64,000 nt of DNA from an uncultured Lachnospiraceae bacterium. Its GTDB lineage: Bacteria; Bacillota; Clostridia; Lachnospirales; Lachnospiraceae. A model generated the notes under the pieces. It had not been told where the DNA came from. It saw nothing but the letters and a program-made list of their open reading frames with translations, and made no database searches. The stretch is taken from positions 73,062-137,061 of the forward strand of contig CAJTSD010000004.1 of NCBI GenBank assembly GCA_910578795.1. Reading direction: 5' to 3'. Each line of letters begins with the position of its first letter. Position 1 is the first letter of the stretch. Positions 1 through 8,501 of the stretch are shown here, piece after piece. The translations under genes were made by a program, and so were the position numbers.

Positions 1-203
1 GACATGGAAAGCGCATTTTTAATTTCATCTTCCGAAACATTCGCTATCGCAATAATGCTTGTCAATTTTATGATAAGATCCTTTACATGTTCCCTATTTC
101 TAATTGTCTGATTTGCAATATAATAGATATCTGTAATCGCCGATGCCGAGACATATAATGCAATCGTATCTTCTTGGGACAAATTTAATATTTTTTCGGC
201 CTT
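1..203 (-). pseudogene. PIN-domain (VapC-like) toxin remnant, runs off the left edge
   Basis: The reverse strand is open from 203 to the window edge and encodes a PIN-like segment with YVSASAITDIYYI followed by a helical stretch ending near DEIKNALSM. This is typical of the middle of clostridial PIN ribonuclease toxins. The expected N-terminus, with its first catalytic Asp (a DTNxxLD-type motif), is absent: the frame opens after a TGA at 204-206 and joins directly to the tail of the antitoxin gene. A deletion across the antitoxin/toxin junction is inferred. It is called broken because neither a start codon nor the first active-site motif is present. The 3' end lies outside the window. Confidence 0.6.
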
Positions 204-427
204 TCACCTCTGTATTCCTCTAACGTCTTACCAGTATCTGGAATAACACCAATGAGAGAATCAACGACAGATGCGACATCTGTTCGACACTTTGTCGTTT
301 CTCTACTCTGCATTTGTTCCTTTTTTCTTCATTCAATCAAAAACTCAATGTAAGATACCGCTCTGTCATAGTCCTCTTTTTCCAAACGCTCCAACAAGTA
401 ATTAATTTTCATTGATGCAGACTGCAT
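185..427 (-). pseudogene. Antitoxin gene with in-frame stop, partner of the PIN remnant
   Basis: A good ribosome site (AGGAAGAGAGG) precedes an ATG at 425-427. The product begins MQSASMKINYLLERLEKED and continues to FLIE, where a TGA at 329-331 interrupts it. The same frame then continues and ends with SLIGVIPDTGKTLEEYRGER, followed by a TAA at 185-187. That tail is characteristic of small clostridial antitoxins paired with PIN toxins. The gene therefore looks intact except for one nonsense codon, with a downstream junction to the toxin that is also damaged. Restart at the ATG at 311-313 would give only about 42 residues. The family assignment is from motif recognition. Confidence 0.6.
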
Positions 428-462
428 AGCCTCTCTTCCTTTCCTGTCTGACATTCATTTTC

Positions 463-3400
463 TTACCGAAAATACTCCACCCCAGCCTCAAATATCTTCA
501 AATCCTGTTCCCCGTAAATGTTCATCGCCACCGCGTCGCCGCGCCGCTCGACATGCGCCATCTTTCCAAGACACCTTCCGTCCGGAGACGTAATCCCTTC
601 AATCGCCGCATACGAACCGTTCACGTTCCACTCTTCGTCCATCGAAACATTCCCGTCAAAATCGGCGTACTGCGTTGCCACCTGTCCATTTGTGAAAAGC
701 TTGTCAATCCACTCTTTTGGCGCCACAAACCGTCCCTCGCCGTGCGAAGCAGGCGTCGCATATGTCTTCCCAAGCTCGGTAAGCTGCAGCCAGGGCGACT
801 TATTCGTAACCACCTTCGTATACACCATCTTTGAAATGTGGCGGTTAATCGTATTGTACGTCAGCGTCGGCGAATCGTCTTTTTGTCCCACAATCTCACC
901 GTACGGCACAAGCCCAAGCTTAATCATCGCCTGGAAACCGTTACAGATCCCAAGCGCAAGTCCGTCGCGCTCGTTCAACAGCTTATGGACCGCCTCTTTG
1001 ATTTTGTCATTCTGAAATGCCGTCGCAAAGAATTTCGCGCTTCCGTCCGGCTCATCGCCCGCCGAAAAACCACCCGGGAACATAATAATCTGCGCCTGCG
1101 AAATCGCCTGTGCGAACACATCAACCGATTCCCGAATATCCGCCGCCGAAAGGTTGCGGAATACCTTTGTCACCACATTCGCCCCCGCGCGCTCAAAGGC
1201 AATCGTCGAGTCATACTCGCAGTTTGTTCCAGGGAACACCGGAATAAATACAGTAGGCTTCGCCGTTTTATGCTTGCACACATAAACGTCCTTTGTGTCA
1301 TACAACTTTGATGCGACAGGCTCTGCGCCCTTTACTGCCTTTGTAGGAAATACCTTCTCAAGCTTTGAAGTCCACGCTTTCAATGCCTCATCCATCGAAA
1401 CCGTTACCTCTTTGTATACAAATCCCGCATTTTCATCAAGCACCGTACCGACTGTCCGGTAAGCCACACCGCTTGACGCAAGCGCCGAAAGCTTGTCTGC
1501 GGAAACCTCCGCGATCATGCTTCCCATACCGTTTGCAAACAGCTCCTTCGCCGTGAGCGCCTCGTCAAACGCCACGCCAAGCTGATTGCCAAACGCCATC
1601 TTTGCCGCCGATGCCACAATTCCCTTGGAATCAAGCGCATACGCAGCAACAATCACCTTGTCCGCTATCAGCTTTGCAACACCGTCAAAAAGCTTCATAA
1701 CTTTATCATATTCCGGCAAATCATATGCGTTCTTCGGCAAATCAAACATGACAAGCGTATCTCCCGCCTGCTTTAATTCCGGCGTGATAATATCCTGCTT
1801 TTTCGCCACGTCCACCGCAAACGACACCAGCGTCGGCGGCACGTCAATCTCATTAAACGTTCCCGACATGGAGTCCTTGCCGCCAATTGAAGGAAGCCCG
1901 TATCCGATTTGTGCGTCATATGCACCAAGAAGCGCCGCAAACGGCTGGCTCCAGCGCGAAGGCTCCTGCGTCATACGCCTAAAATACTCCTGGAACGTAA
2001 ACCGGATCTTTTTATAATCTCCGCCTGCTGCAACAATTTTTGCCATGGATTCCGTAACGGCATATACTGCGCCGTGATACGGGCTCCAGCTTGACAGATA
2101 CGGATCAAAGCCGTACGACATCATTGTCACAACATCTGTCTTTCCCTTTAAAACGGGAAGCTTTGCCACCATTGTCTGTGTCTCCGTCAGCTGATATTTT
2201 CCACCGTACGGCATAAACACGCTGCCGGCGCCAATCGACGCGTCAAACATCTCAACAAGCCCCTTTTGTGAGCAAACATTCAAATCGTTCAGCGTCGCAA
2301 GCATCGCATCCTTTATATTGCCCTTGTCAATCGCATCCGCAACCGCAGGAATTGCCGTTTTCTGAAAATAATTATCCTCTTTTACAGGCGTGTCAACATA
2401 CACACTGGTTTCCTGATGTGCGCCGTTTGTGTCAAGAAAGGCTCTTGCAATATCCACAACCTTTTTGCCGCGCCACATCAGCACAAGCCTCGGCTCCTTT
2501 GTGACCGTTGCAACCTTCACTGCCTCCAAATTCTCCTCCGCCGCATATGCCAAAAAAGCATCCGCGTCCTTTGGATCAACAACAACTGCCATTCTCTCCT
2601 GGGATTCTGAAATGGCAAGCTCCGTGCCGTCAAGTCCCGCATATTTTTTTTGTACCTTGTCCATGTCGACAACCAAACCGTCCGCAAGCTCTCCAATTGC
2701 GACGGAAACGCCGCCTGCACCAAAATCGTTACACTTCTTAATCAGCTTACTGACCTCCGGACGGCGGAACAGCCTTTGCAGCTTGCGCTCCGTCGGCGCA
2801 TTTCCCTTCTGAACCTCCGCACCGCATGTTTCCAGGGAAGCCGTCGTATGCACCTTTGATGAGCCTGTCGCTCCGCCGCACCCGTCGCGCCCCGTACGTC
2901 CGCCAAGCAAAATAATGATATCATCCGGATCGGAAGTTTCCCGAATCACGCTTGCCCTCGGCGCCGCCGCCATCACCGCACCGATTTCCATTCGCTTTGC
3001 CACATAATTCGGATGATAGACCTCTTTGACATATCCCGTCGCAAGTCCGATTTGATTTCCGTAAGAAGAATAACCGCTCGCTGCACCACGCACAAGCTTT
3101 TTCTGCGAAAGTTTCCCCCGCATGGTTTTCTCCACCGGCACCGTCGGGTCCGCCGCACCGGTCACACGCATCGCCTGATAAACATATGTTCTTCCCGACA
3201 ACGGGTCGCGGATTGCACCGCCAAGACATGTTGCTGCACCTCCAAACGGCTCGATTTCCGTGGGGTGATTGTGCGTTTCATTCTTGAAGTTGACAAGCCA
3301 CTCCTCTGTGACAACGCCCTTTCCGTCCTCCTTGTCAATCTCCACAGGAACAACAATCGAACAGGCGTTAATCTCGTCTGACTTCTCCATATCTTCCAGT

Positions 3401-4272
3401 TTTCCATCCTTTTTCAGCTTACGCATCGCCATCAGCGCCAAATCCATCAGACAGACATATTTGTCCTTTCTGCCTGCAAAAATATCGCCGCGCACTGCAA
3501 GATACTGCTCATATGTGGTCTTAATCGGCTCCGTATAATAGCCTTCCTCAAATTGAATATCCGTAAGCTCCGTTGAAAACGTCGTATGGCGGCAATGGTC
3601 AGACCAATACGTATCAAGCACCCTGACTTCCGTAACGGTCGGATCCCTGTGCTCATCATTTCTATAATAATTCTGTATATGAAGGAAATCTTTGAAAGTC
3701 ATCGCAAGCCCTAATGAGTCATAAAGCGCCCTCAATTGCGGCTCCTCCATATCTGCAAATCCGTCAAAGCTTGCCACATCGGCAGGTTCCTCAAACACGG
3801 TCACCAGGGTTTCTGGCTTTACCATATCCGTTTCCCTCGAATCCACCGGATTGATACAGTAATTCTTTATCTTGTCAAACTCACTGTCGGAAATCGTTCC
3901 GATTAAAACATACGTCACAGCCGTTTTGATAATCGGCTGCTCGTCCTCCTTTAAAAACTGCACGCACTGCACCGCGGAATCCGCCCTTTGGTCAAACTGC
4001 CCCGGCAGATATTCCACGGAAAAACAGCGCGCGTTCTTTGGCATTTCAATGTTTTCCATATACAAGTCATCAACGGGCGGCTCTGAAAACACGCTTTTGC
4101 AAGCCTTCTCAAAAACAGCGTCCGAAATATTTTCCACATCGTAACGGATAAAAATTCTTGCCTGCTCCAAACCGTTAATGCCCAAATAGCTTCTTAACTC
4201 TTCCTCAAGCTCTCTTGCCTTGACGGCAAAAGCCTCTTTTTTCTCAACATAGATACGCCTAACATTTCCCAT
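463..4272 (-). CDS. purL: Phosphoribosylformylglycinamidine synthase, fused PurL/PurQ type
   Basis: It converts FGAR to FGAM in purine synthesis, using ATP and glutamine-derived ammonia, in the cytoplasm. The 1269-residue protein has the fused architecture: an N-terminal PurS-like region, two AIR-synthase-like halves (KNETHNHPT and GGxGGKDSMSG motifs) and a C-terminal class I glutaminase with nucleophile Cys in LALGICNGFQAM and a downstream HGEGRF motif. An in-frame start nine codons earlier (4299) exists. ATG 4272 is preferred because GGAGG sits nine bases before it and the protein then begins MGNVRRIYVEK, as in relatives. A sigma-A promoter lies at 4333-4360. It appears monocistronic, with ribU downstream of its promoter side in the same orientation. 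Confidence 0.97.
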   Translation of the reverse strand: MGNVRRIYVEKKEAFAVKARELEEELRSYLGINGLEQARIFIRYDVENISDAVFEKACKSVFSEPPVDDLYMENIEMPKNARCFSVEYLPGQFDQRADSAVQCVQFLKEDEQPIIKTAVTYVLIGTISDSEFDKIKNYCINPVDSRETDMVKPETLVTVFEEPADVASFDGFADMEEPQLRALYDSLGLAMTFKDFLHIQNYYRNDEHRDPTVTEVRVLDTYWSDHCRHTTFSTELTDIQFEEGYYTEPIKTTYEQYLAVRGDIFAGRKDKYVCLMDLALMAMRKLKKDGKLEDMEKSDEINACSIVVPVEIDKEDGKGVVTEEWLVNFKNETHNHPTEIEPFGGAATCLGGAIRDPLSGRTYVYQAMRVTGAADPTVPVEKTMRGKLSQKKLVRGAASGYSSYGNQIGLATGYVKEVYHPNYVAKRMEIGAVMAAAPRASVIRETSDPDDIIILLGGRTGRDGCGGATGSSKVHTTASLETCGAEVQKGNAPTERKLQRLFRRPEVSKLIKKCNDFGAGGVSVAIGELADGLVVDMDKVQKKYAGLDGTELAISESQERMAVVVDPKDADAFLAYAAEENLEAVKVATVTKEPRLVLMWRGKKVVDIARAFLDTNGAHQETSVYVDTPVKEDNYFQKTAIPAVADAIDKGNIKDAMLATLNDLNVCSQKGLVEMFDASIGAGSVFMPYGGKYQLTETQTMVAKLPVLKGKTDVVTMMSYGFDPYLSSWSPYHGAVYAVTESMAKIVAAGGDYKKIRFTFQEYFRRMTQEPSRWSQPFAALLGAYDAQIGYGLPSIGGKDSMSGTFNEIDVPPTLVSFAVDVAKKQDIITPELKQAGDTLVMFDLPKNAYDLPEYDKVMKLFDGVAKLIADKVIVAAYALDSKGIVASAAKMAFGNQLGVAFDEALTAKELFANGMGSMIAEVSADKLSALASSGVAYRTVGTVLDENAGFVYKEVTVSMDEALKAWTSKLEKVFPTKAVKGAEPVASKLYDTKDVYVCKHKTAKPTVFIPVFPGTNCEYDSTIAFERAGANVVTKVFRNLSAADIRESVDVFAQAISQAQIIMFPGGFSAGDEPDGSAKFFATAFQNDKIKEAVHKLLNERDGLALGICNGFQAMIKLGLVPYGEIVGQKDDSPTLTYNTINRHISKMVYTKVVTNKSPWLQLTELGKTYATPASHGEGRFVAPKEWIDKLFTNGQVATQYADFDGNVSMDEEWNVNGSYAAIEGITSPDGRCLGKMAHVERRGDAVAMNIYGEQDLKIFEAGVEYFR

Positions 4273-4332
4273 TGAATGAGTCCTCCGTGTCTTTATCAAT
4301 TATTTCGTGCTTTTCACACTGGGTACTTATTC

Positions 4333-4360
4333 ATTATAGCGTATCCGACATATTTTTCAA
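4333..4360 (-). promoter_or_regulatory. Sigma-A promoter of purL
   Basis: On the reverse strand a -35 TTGAAA (4355-4360) and a perfect -10 TATAAT (4333-4338) are separated by 16 bases. They sit about 60 bases before the chosen purL ATG, which supports that start. No PurR box or purine riboswitch was recognised between promoter and gene. Confidence 0.75.
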
Positions 4361-4378
4361 CCGTGTTTGCAAAGGTTT

Positions 4379-5149
4379 TTATGCCTGTTTTGTTTTTTTC
4401 ACCGCATTTTCATAAGACGCCTTCAAAATCGGGCTAAGCGGCTTATACAGTACAAACGTAAGGACCGACACGCCCGCTCCCTTTAACAGGTTGAGCGGCG
4501 CAACGCAAAACGCAACAAACGTAAAGACATTCGTGACATTCGCGTTAATCTCTGTTCCCATACCGATAATCGCCTCAAGCGGCATACCAAACATCACCGC
4601 AAACGTCGGCAGAAGATAAACGGCATTAAACAACGTGCCAAACACCGTCATCGTCATTGTGCCGACCGCGCTTGCAATCATCGCCGTCGTTTTTTTCTTT
4701 TTCATATGATAAATAATCGTTGCCGGCAAAATCATCGCACAGCCGACACAGAAATTGGCAAGCTCTCCGACAAACGCCGTGGAAGTCGGCTTAAAGAACA
4801 GCTTAATCACAATCTTTAAAAACTCCGTCAGCACACCCGCTACCGGTCCGAATGCAAACCCGCACAGCAGCACGGGAAGCTCGCTCGCGTCAATTCCGTA
4901 AAACGGCGGCGCAAACGGTACTGGAAGCTCAATCGTCATCAGAACGCCCGCAATTGCGGAAAACATACCGATCATTGCGGTTTTTCGCGTTGTGAGGATT
5001 TTCTCGCTGGAATTGTTCTTTCCGGAATTATTATTCCGTGCAATCAGCTTTTCCGCAACAACCGCCACAATGACAAGCACCGCCACAAGCGCGATAAATT
5101 CCAGTACAAAGGTCAGGTTTTCCATGATGTTCGTAAGAAATTGGTTCAT
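4379..5149 (-). CDS. ribU: RibU-type riboflavin ECF transporter S component
   Basis: This membrane protein binds riboflavin/FMN precursor and works with a general ECF energising module encoded elsewhere. The 256-residue product has an extra N-terminal helix (about residues 10-32), an Asn/Lys-rich linker, then the RibU core of about six hydrophobic segments. The stretch containing ELPVLLCGFAFGPVAGV followed by ELANF resembles known RibU proteins. The FMN riboswitch directly upstream (about 5431-5562) supports flavin as the substrate. AAGGAG precedes the ATG. The N-terminal extra helix is longer than in Bacillus RibU. Confidence 0.9.
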   Translation of the reverse strand: MNQFLTNIMENLTFVLEFIALVAVLVIVAVVAEKLIARNNNSGKNNSSEKILTTRKTAMIGMFSAIAGVLMTIELPVPFAPPFYGIDASELPVLLCGFAFGPVAGVLTEFLKIVIKLFFKPTSTAFVGELANFCVGCAMILPATIIYHMKKKKTTAMIASAVGTMTMTVFGTLFNAVYLLPTFAVMFGMPLEAIIGMGTEINANVTNVFTFVAFCVAPLNLLKGAGVSVLTFVLYKPLSPILKASYENAVKKTKQA

Positions 5150-5295
5150 TTTTTTAATCTCCTTTTCTTTTCAAATGATTTTTCAAATGATTTTTCATTG
5201 ATTTTTTAGGAAATTCTTCTTGAAATAAGCTGTCTTGGCAATTTTGACGCAAAAGCTTTTGCTAAATCGAGTCCATCTTCCCCTACTCGCCGCGC

Positions 5296-5338
5296 GACCC
5301 GTGCGCCGCTTTAGCGGCATAATTCATCTGCACGGGTC
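5296..5338. repeat. Nested palindrome in the ribU leader
   Basis: An outer stem GACCCGTGC (5296-5304) pairs with GCACGGGTC (5330-5338) and encloses a small hairpin GCCGC-TTTA-GCGGC (5305-5318). It lies between the riboswitch terminator and ribU, so it would be transcribed only on read-through. There is no T-run after it on the reverse strand. Similar nested hairpins occur at 19813-19940, 39214-39341 and 52022-52140. About 145 bases between this and ribU show nothing else. Confidence 0.6.
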
Positions 5339-5344
5339 TGTGCA

Positions 5345-5380
5345 TAAAAAACCCCCGAATACTTCATAATATTCGGGGGG
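5345..5380 (-). terminator. Terminator of the FMN riboswitch expression platform
   Basis: Reverse-strand hairpin with stem CCCCCGAAT/ATTCGGGGG (5352-5360 and 5371-5379), followed by a run of six T residues. It sits about 50 bases after the aptamer, as expected for ligand-induced premature termination upstream of ribU. Confidence 0.88.
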
Positions 5381-5430
5381 TATGTACCTTCGCAAACTAT
5401 TGCACGCAAAAACATCGCACTAAAATACCG

Positions 5431-5562
5431 TTCTTCTCTCATCCAGACTTTACTGTCGGTTATGGAATCGCACCATATCAGCCACCTTTCCCAAGTCATT
5501 TTATGGAAAAAGCAGGTCGCGGACTTTACCGCCGGTAGGGAATTTCACCCTGCCCCGAAGAA
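5431..5562 (-). promoter_or_regulatory. FMN riboswitch (RFN element)
   Basis: The reverse strand shows the conserved RFN blocks in order: TTCGGGGCAGGGTGAAATTC, CCTACCGGCGGT, AGTCCGCGACC, a variable arm, then GGTGCGATTCC, AACCGACAGT and AAAGTCTGGATGAGAGAAG. FMN binding to this aptamer is established to turn off downstream flavin genes. Together with the terminator at 5345-5380 it should repress ribU when FMN is plentiful. Confidence 0.96.
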
Positions 5563-5584
5563 TTTTCTATCAAATTACTTTTTC

Positions 5585-5613
5585 ATTGTAATACAACATT
5601 ATGCCAAATGCAA
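5585..5613 (-). promoter_or_regulatory. Promoter of the ribU leader
   Basis: Reverse-strand -35 TTGCAT (5608-5613) and -10 TACAAT (5585-5590) with a 17-base spacer. The predicted start lies about 15 bases before the riboswitch aptamer. Confidence 0.65.
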
Positions 5614-5645
5614 GCATTTTGTTACATGAATTATCCTGCTTTATA

Positions 5646-7322
5646 CTACCGAAGCTGGAATTTCTGAACGGAAACCTTTAAATCCTTTGCATGGTTTTGC
5701 AGCTCCTCCGCCGAAGCTGCCGATTCCTGTGCCGTTGCCGCATTGGTCTGCACCACATCGGAAATCTGATGCATCCCTTCCGTCACCTGCTTTAAAGACT
5801 GTGCCTGCTGTGTCGCCGAATCCGCAATCCGTTCAATCATTTCCGTCGATTGCTGTCCGCCTGCAATAACCGCCATCAAAGCCTCCATTGTATCAACAGA
5901 CAATGACGCTCCGCTCTGCACCTGCTTAATCGAATTTTCAATCAATTCCGCAATATTCTTTGCCGATTCCGAACTTTTGTTTGCCAAGCTCTGCACTTCA
6001 TCCGCCACGACCGCAAAGCCTTTTCCTGCCTCACCTGCACGCGCTGCTTCCACAGACGCATTCAGCGCAAGGATATTTGTCTGGAACGAAATATCCTCAA
6101 TTGTCTTGGTAATGCCGCCAATCTGGCGCGATGACGTCGAAATACCGTCAATTGCCGCTTTCAGCGCCTCCATCTTTTCGTTGCAAATCATCAGATGCGT
6201 CATTGCACCCATCGAAGCCTTGCGGGCATCCTCCGCATCAGCCGATGTGCTGTTAACACCCTTCGAGATTTCCTGAATGCTTGCAGAAAGCTCCTGAACA
6301 GCCGCCGCCTGCTGTACGGTACCGCTTGAAAGACGCTGCGCGCCTGCCGCTACCCTGTCGGATTCCTCAAATACCTGCTGGCTCGTTGCGTTAATCTTAG
6401 AAAGCGCACCGTTTAATGCATCCAGTATCTGCCCCATTGCTTTCTGTATCGGAAGGAATTCTCCGCGGTAATCGTTGTCGATTTTCAGATTCATATTTCC
6501 CTGTGCCATCTGTGACAGCTTCGCATCAATATCACTGATATACTTTTTCAGCTCACGCTTCGTTTCATGAATCGAGTCGACGAGCCTTCCGATTTCTGAA
6601 GTATCTGAAGACAAGTCAAACTGTGCGGAAAGATTTCCGCGTGAAATCTCCATCATCTGGTTTTTTACAACCCTTACGGGACGCAGAACCTTGATTTGGA
6701 TAAACAGCATATTGCACAGCTGCATTACGCCGACAACTACCAGCGCAACAATCATTTCCACCCTAAGCTCATTTGTTCTTCGAACCAGACTATCCACCTT
6801 TTCCAAGGTCCGTGTATTCAAATCCGCCAAAAACTGCTCTTTTAAGGCATTGATTTTTGTGATAGAATCGTTGTATTCATCTCCGTACACATATTCGATT
6901 GCTGCCGCACGTTTTCCATCCAGCACGTTTTTCATCGCCTCATCCTCAAGCGGAACAAGCTGATTGGAAAGCGCATACATATCGTCAATCATCTTCTGTT
7001 CCGCAGAAGTAATTCCAATCTCCTGCATTGCGGCAACGCCTTTGTCGCGGTTTTGAAGGTTATTGACCTCATTCCAATAATTGTCATAGTGCTCCTGCAT
7101 TCCCGTCGCAGCAAACGCACGCACCTCATTTGTCAGATATGCGGAACCATTCATAAAACGGTTGGCATTGTAGGTGAGGTCAAACCGCTCCTCATTTGCA
7201 TTACTGAGCTGGCTGCTCATGCTTCCGTAAGAAAATAAAGAAGTCACCAAAAAAATCAATGACAGTATCGAAATGCCATTTAAAATGGATGTCATTAAAG
7301 ATTGACTAATCGTCTTTTTCAT
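5646..7322 (-). CDS. Methyl-accepting chemotaxis protein
   Basis: A transmembrane chemoreceptor that signals to CheA/CheW. The 558-residue product has an N-terminal membrane segment (about 10-32), an extracytoplasmic sensor region of about 150 residues resembling a four-helix bundle, a second membrane segment (about 185-205), a HAMP region, and a long coiled-coil signalling domain. The highly conserved hairpin tip is present: EDISFQTNILALNASVEAAR then AGEAGKGFAVVADEV. ATG 7322 is preferred over an in-frame start seven codons earlier because GGAGAATCAAT precedes it and the protein then begins MKKTISQSL. No other chemotaxis gene is nearby. The ligand cannot be told from sequence. Confidence 0.95.
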   Translation of the reverse strand: MKKTISQSLMTSILNGISILSLIFLVTSLFSYGSMSSQLSNANEERFDLTYNANRFMNGSAYLTNEVRAFAATGMQEHYDNYWNEVNNLQNRDKGVAAMQEIGITSAEQKMIDDMYALSNQLVPLEDEAMKNVLDGKRAAAIEYVYGDEYNDSITKINALKEQFLADLNTRTLEKVDSLVRRTNELRVEMIVALVVVGVMQLCNMLFIQIKVLRPVRVVKNQMMEISRGNLSAQFDLSSDTSEIGRLVDSIHETKRELKKYISDIDAKLSQMAQGNMNLKIDNDYRGEFLPIQKAMGQILDALNGALSKINATSQQVFEESDRVAAGAQRLSSGTVQQAAAVQELSASIQEISKGVNSTSADAEDARKASMGAMTHLMICNEKMEALKAAIDGISTSSRQIGGITKTIEDISFQTNILALNASVEAARAGEAGKGFAVVADEVQSLANKSSESAKNIAELIENSIKQVQSGASLSVDTMEALMAVIAGGQQSTEMIERIADSATQQAQSLKQVTEGMHQISDVVQTNAATAQESAASAEELQNHAKDLKVSVQKFQLR

Positions 7323-7467
7323 ATTGATTCTCCTTCCCCCCAATACTCCCCTTTTACGCAGATTATGTCAAAACCGTTATAAAAAGGAAATGTTTTTGTC
7401 AGTTATCTATATTGTACAGGAAATATCATACTTTTTCAATATCATTTTGTAAATTGTCAGAAAATTC

Positions 7468-8352
7468 TTATCCGTTTAATTCGTCCATAAATGAATGCGG
7501 CGTCATGTGATATTTTTTCTTAAATGCCCTATGAAAATAGGAAAGGTTGCGGAAACCTACAGACAAAGAAACCTCCAAAATTGACACATTCCCTTTCTCA
7601 AACAGCTCTACTGCCTTTTCCAGCCGAAAATTATTGATGTACTCCACGCAAGTCATGCTCATATGCTTCTTAAAAAAACGCATAAAATGATAATCACTGA
7701 AATAGCAAAGCCGTGCCAAGTCCGAAACGGAAATTGCATCTGCATAATGCTGCTCAATATAATCAAGAACCTGTTTCAGTTTTTCGGAAGAGACACGCGT
7801 GTCCTCCGAAGCGCTCTCACTGCGGTACTGCAGCAGTAAAAAAACTGCCTGCAAAAAAAAGGCTTTTACCGCAAGCTCATATCCGATGGTTTCTTCATCG
7901 TACAGTGACGTAATCTGACCGAATATCTTCCGCATAGAAATATATGCGGGATGCTTTGGCGTAATCACACACGGCATGGAAATTTCCTGATTTAAAATCG
8001 GCATCAGATAGCGTGTAGAACAAATATCCGTAGAATTTCCGCCGAGAAAATTCATATGAAATACGTATGTTTCCGAACAAATCTCCTTGCTCTCACTGCG
8101 GGAAATGGAATGCAGCGCCAACGGAGGGACAAATAAAATATCATCTTTGTGCACGTCATAATCCGTCAAATCAATTCGGTAGACACAATCCCCCTCTGTA
8201 ATCAGCGTCAGCTCCGCCTCCTCGTGCCAGTGAAGCATAACCGCCGGAACATCCGGTGTCAGCCGTGTAATATATTTGCGTACAGGAAACGAGGCTTCCC
8301 CATGTTTTGCGTTCTCTTTTTGTTCCAAGGCAAGCGACTGCAGTTTTTTCAT
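7468..8352 (-). CDS. AraC-family transcriptional regulator with N-terminal cupin
   Basis: This 294-residue DNA-binding protein has an N-terminal cupin-like sensor (LHWHEEAELTLITEGD near residues 40-55) and a C-terminal pair of AraC helix-turn-helix motifs (about 190-290, with VSDLARLCYFSDYHFMRFFKK and a second unit ending in YFHRAFKKKYHMTP). Such proteins usually activate sugar genes on ligand binding. It is divergent from the alpha-glucosidase at 8502 across about 150 bases, so that gene is the likely target. AAGGGG precedes the ATG. Confidence 0.93.
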   Translation of the reverse strand: MKKLQSLALEQKENAKHGEASFPVRKYITRLTPDVPAVMLHWHEEAELTLITEGDCVYRIDLTDYDVHKDDILFVPPLALHSISRSESKEICSETYVFHMNFLGGNSTDICSTRYLMPILNQEISMPCVITPKHPAYISMRKIFGQITSLYDEETIGYELAVKAFFLQAVFLLLQYRSESASEDTRVSSEKLKQVLDYIEQHYADAISVSDLARLCYFSDYHFMRFFKKHMSMTCVEYINNFRLEKAVELFEKGNVSILEVSLSVGFRNLSYFHRAFKKKYHMTPHSFMDELNG

Positions 8353-8501
8353 ATCTGATTCCCCTTCTCAAATAGCAGTATTGTGTTATAAAATGAAATA
8401 ATATTGCAAGAAACAATTATAATTAACGCCTATAATAGCAGTATAATACATGGGCAAAGAATTCTCAACGAAATATTTGAAGCAGCAGGAGGCTTATAAT
8501 T

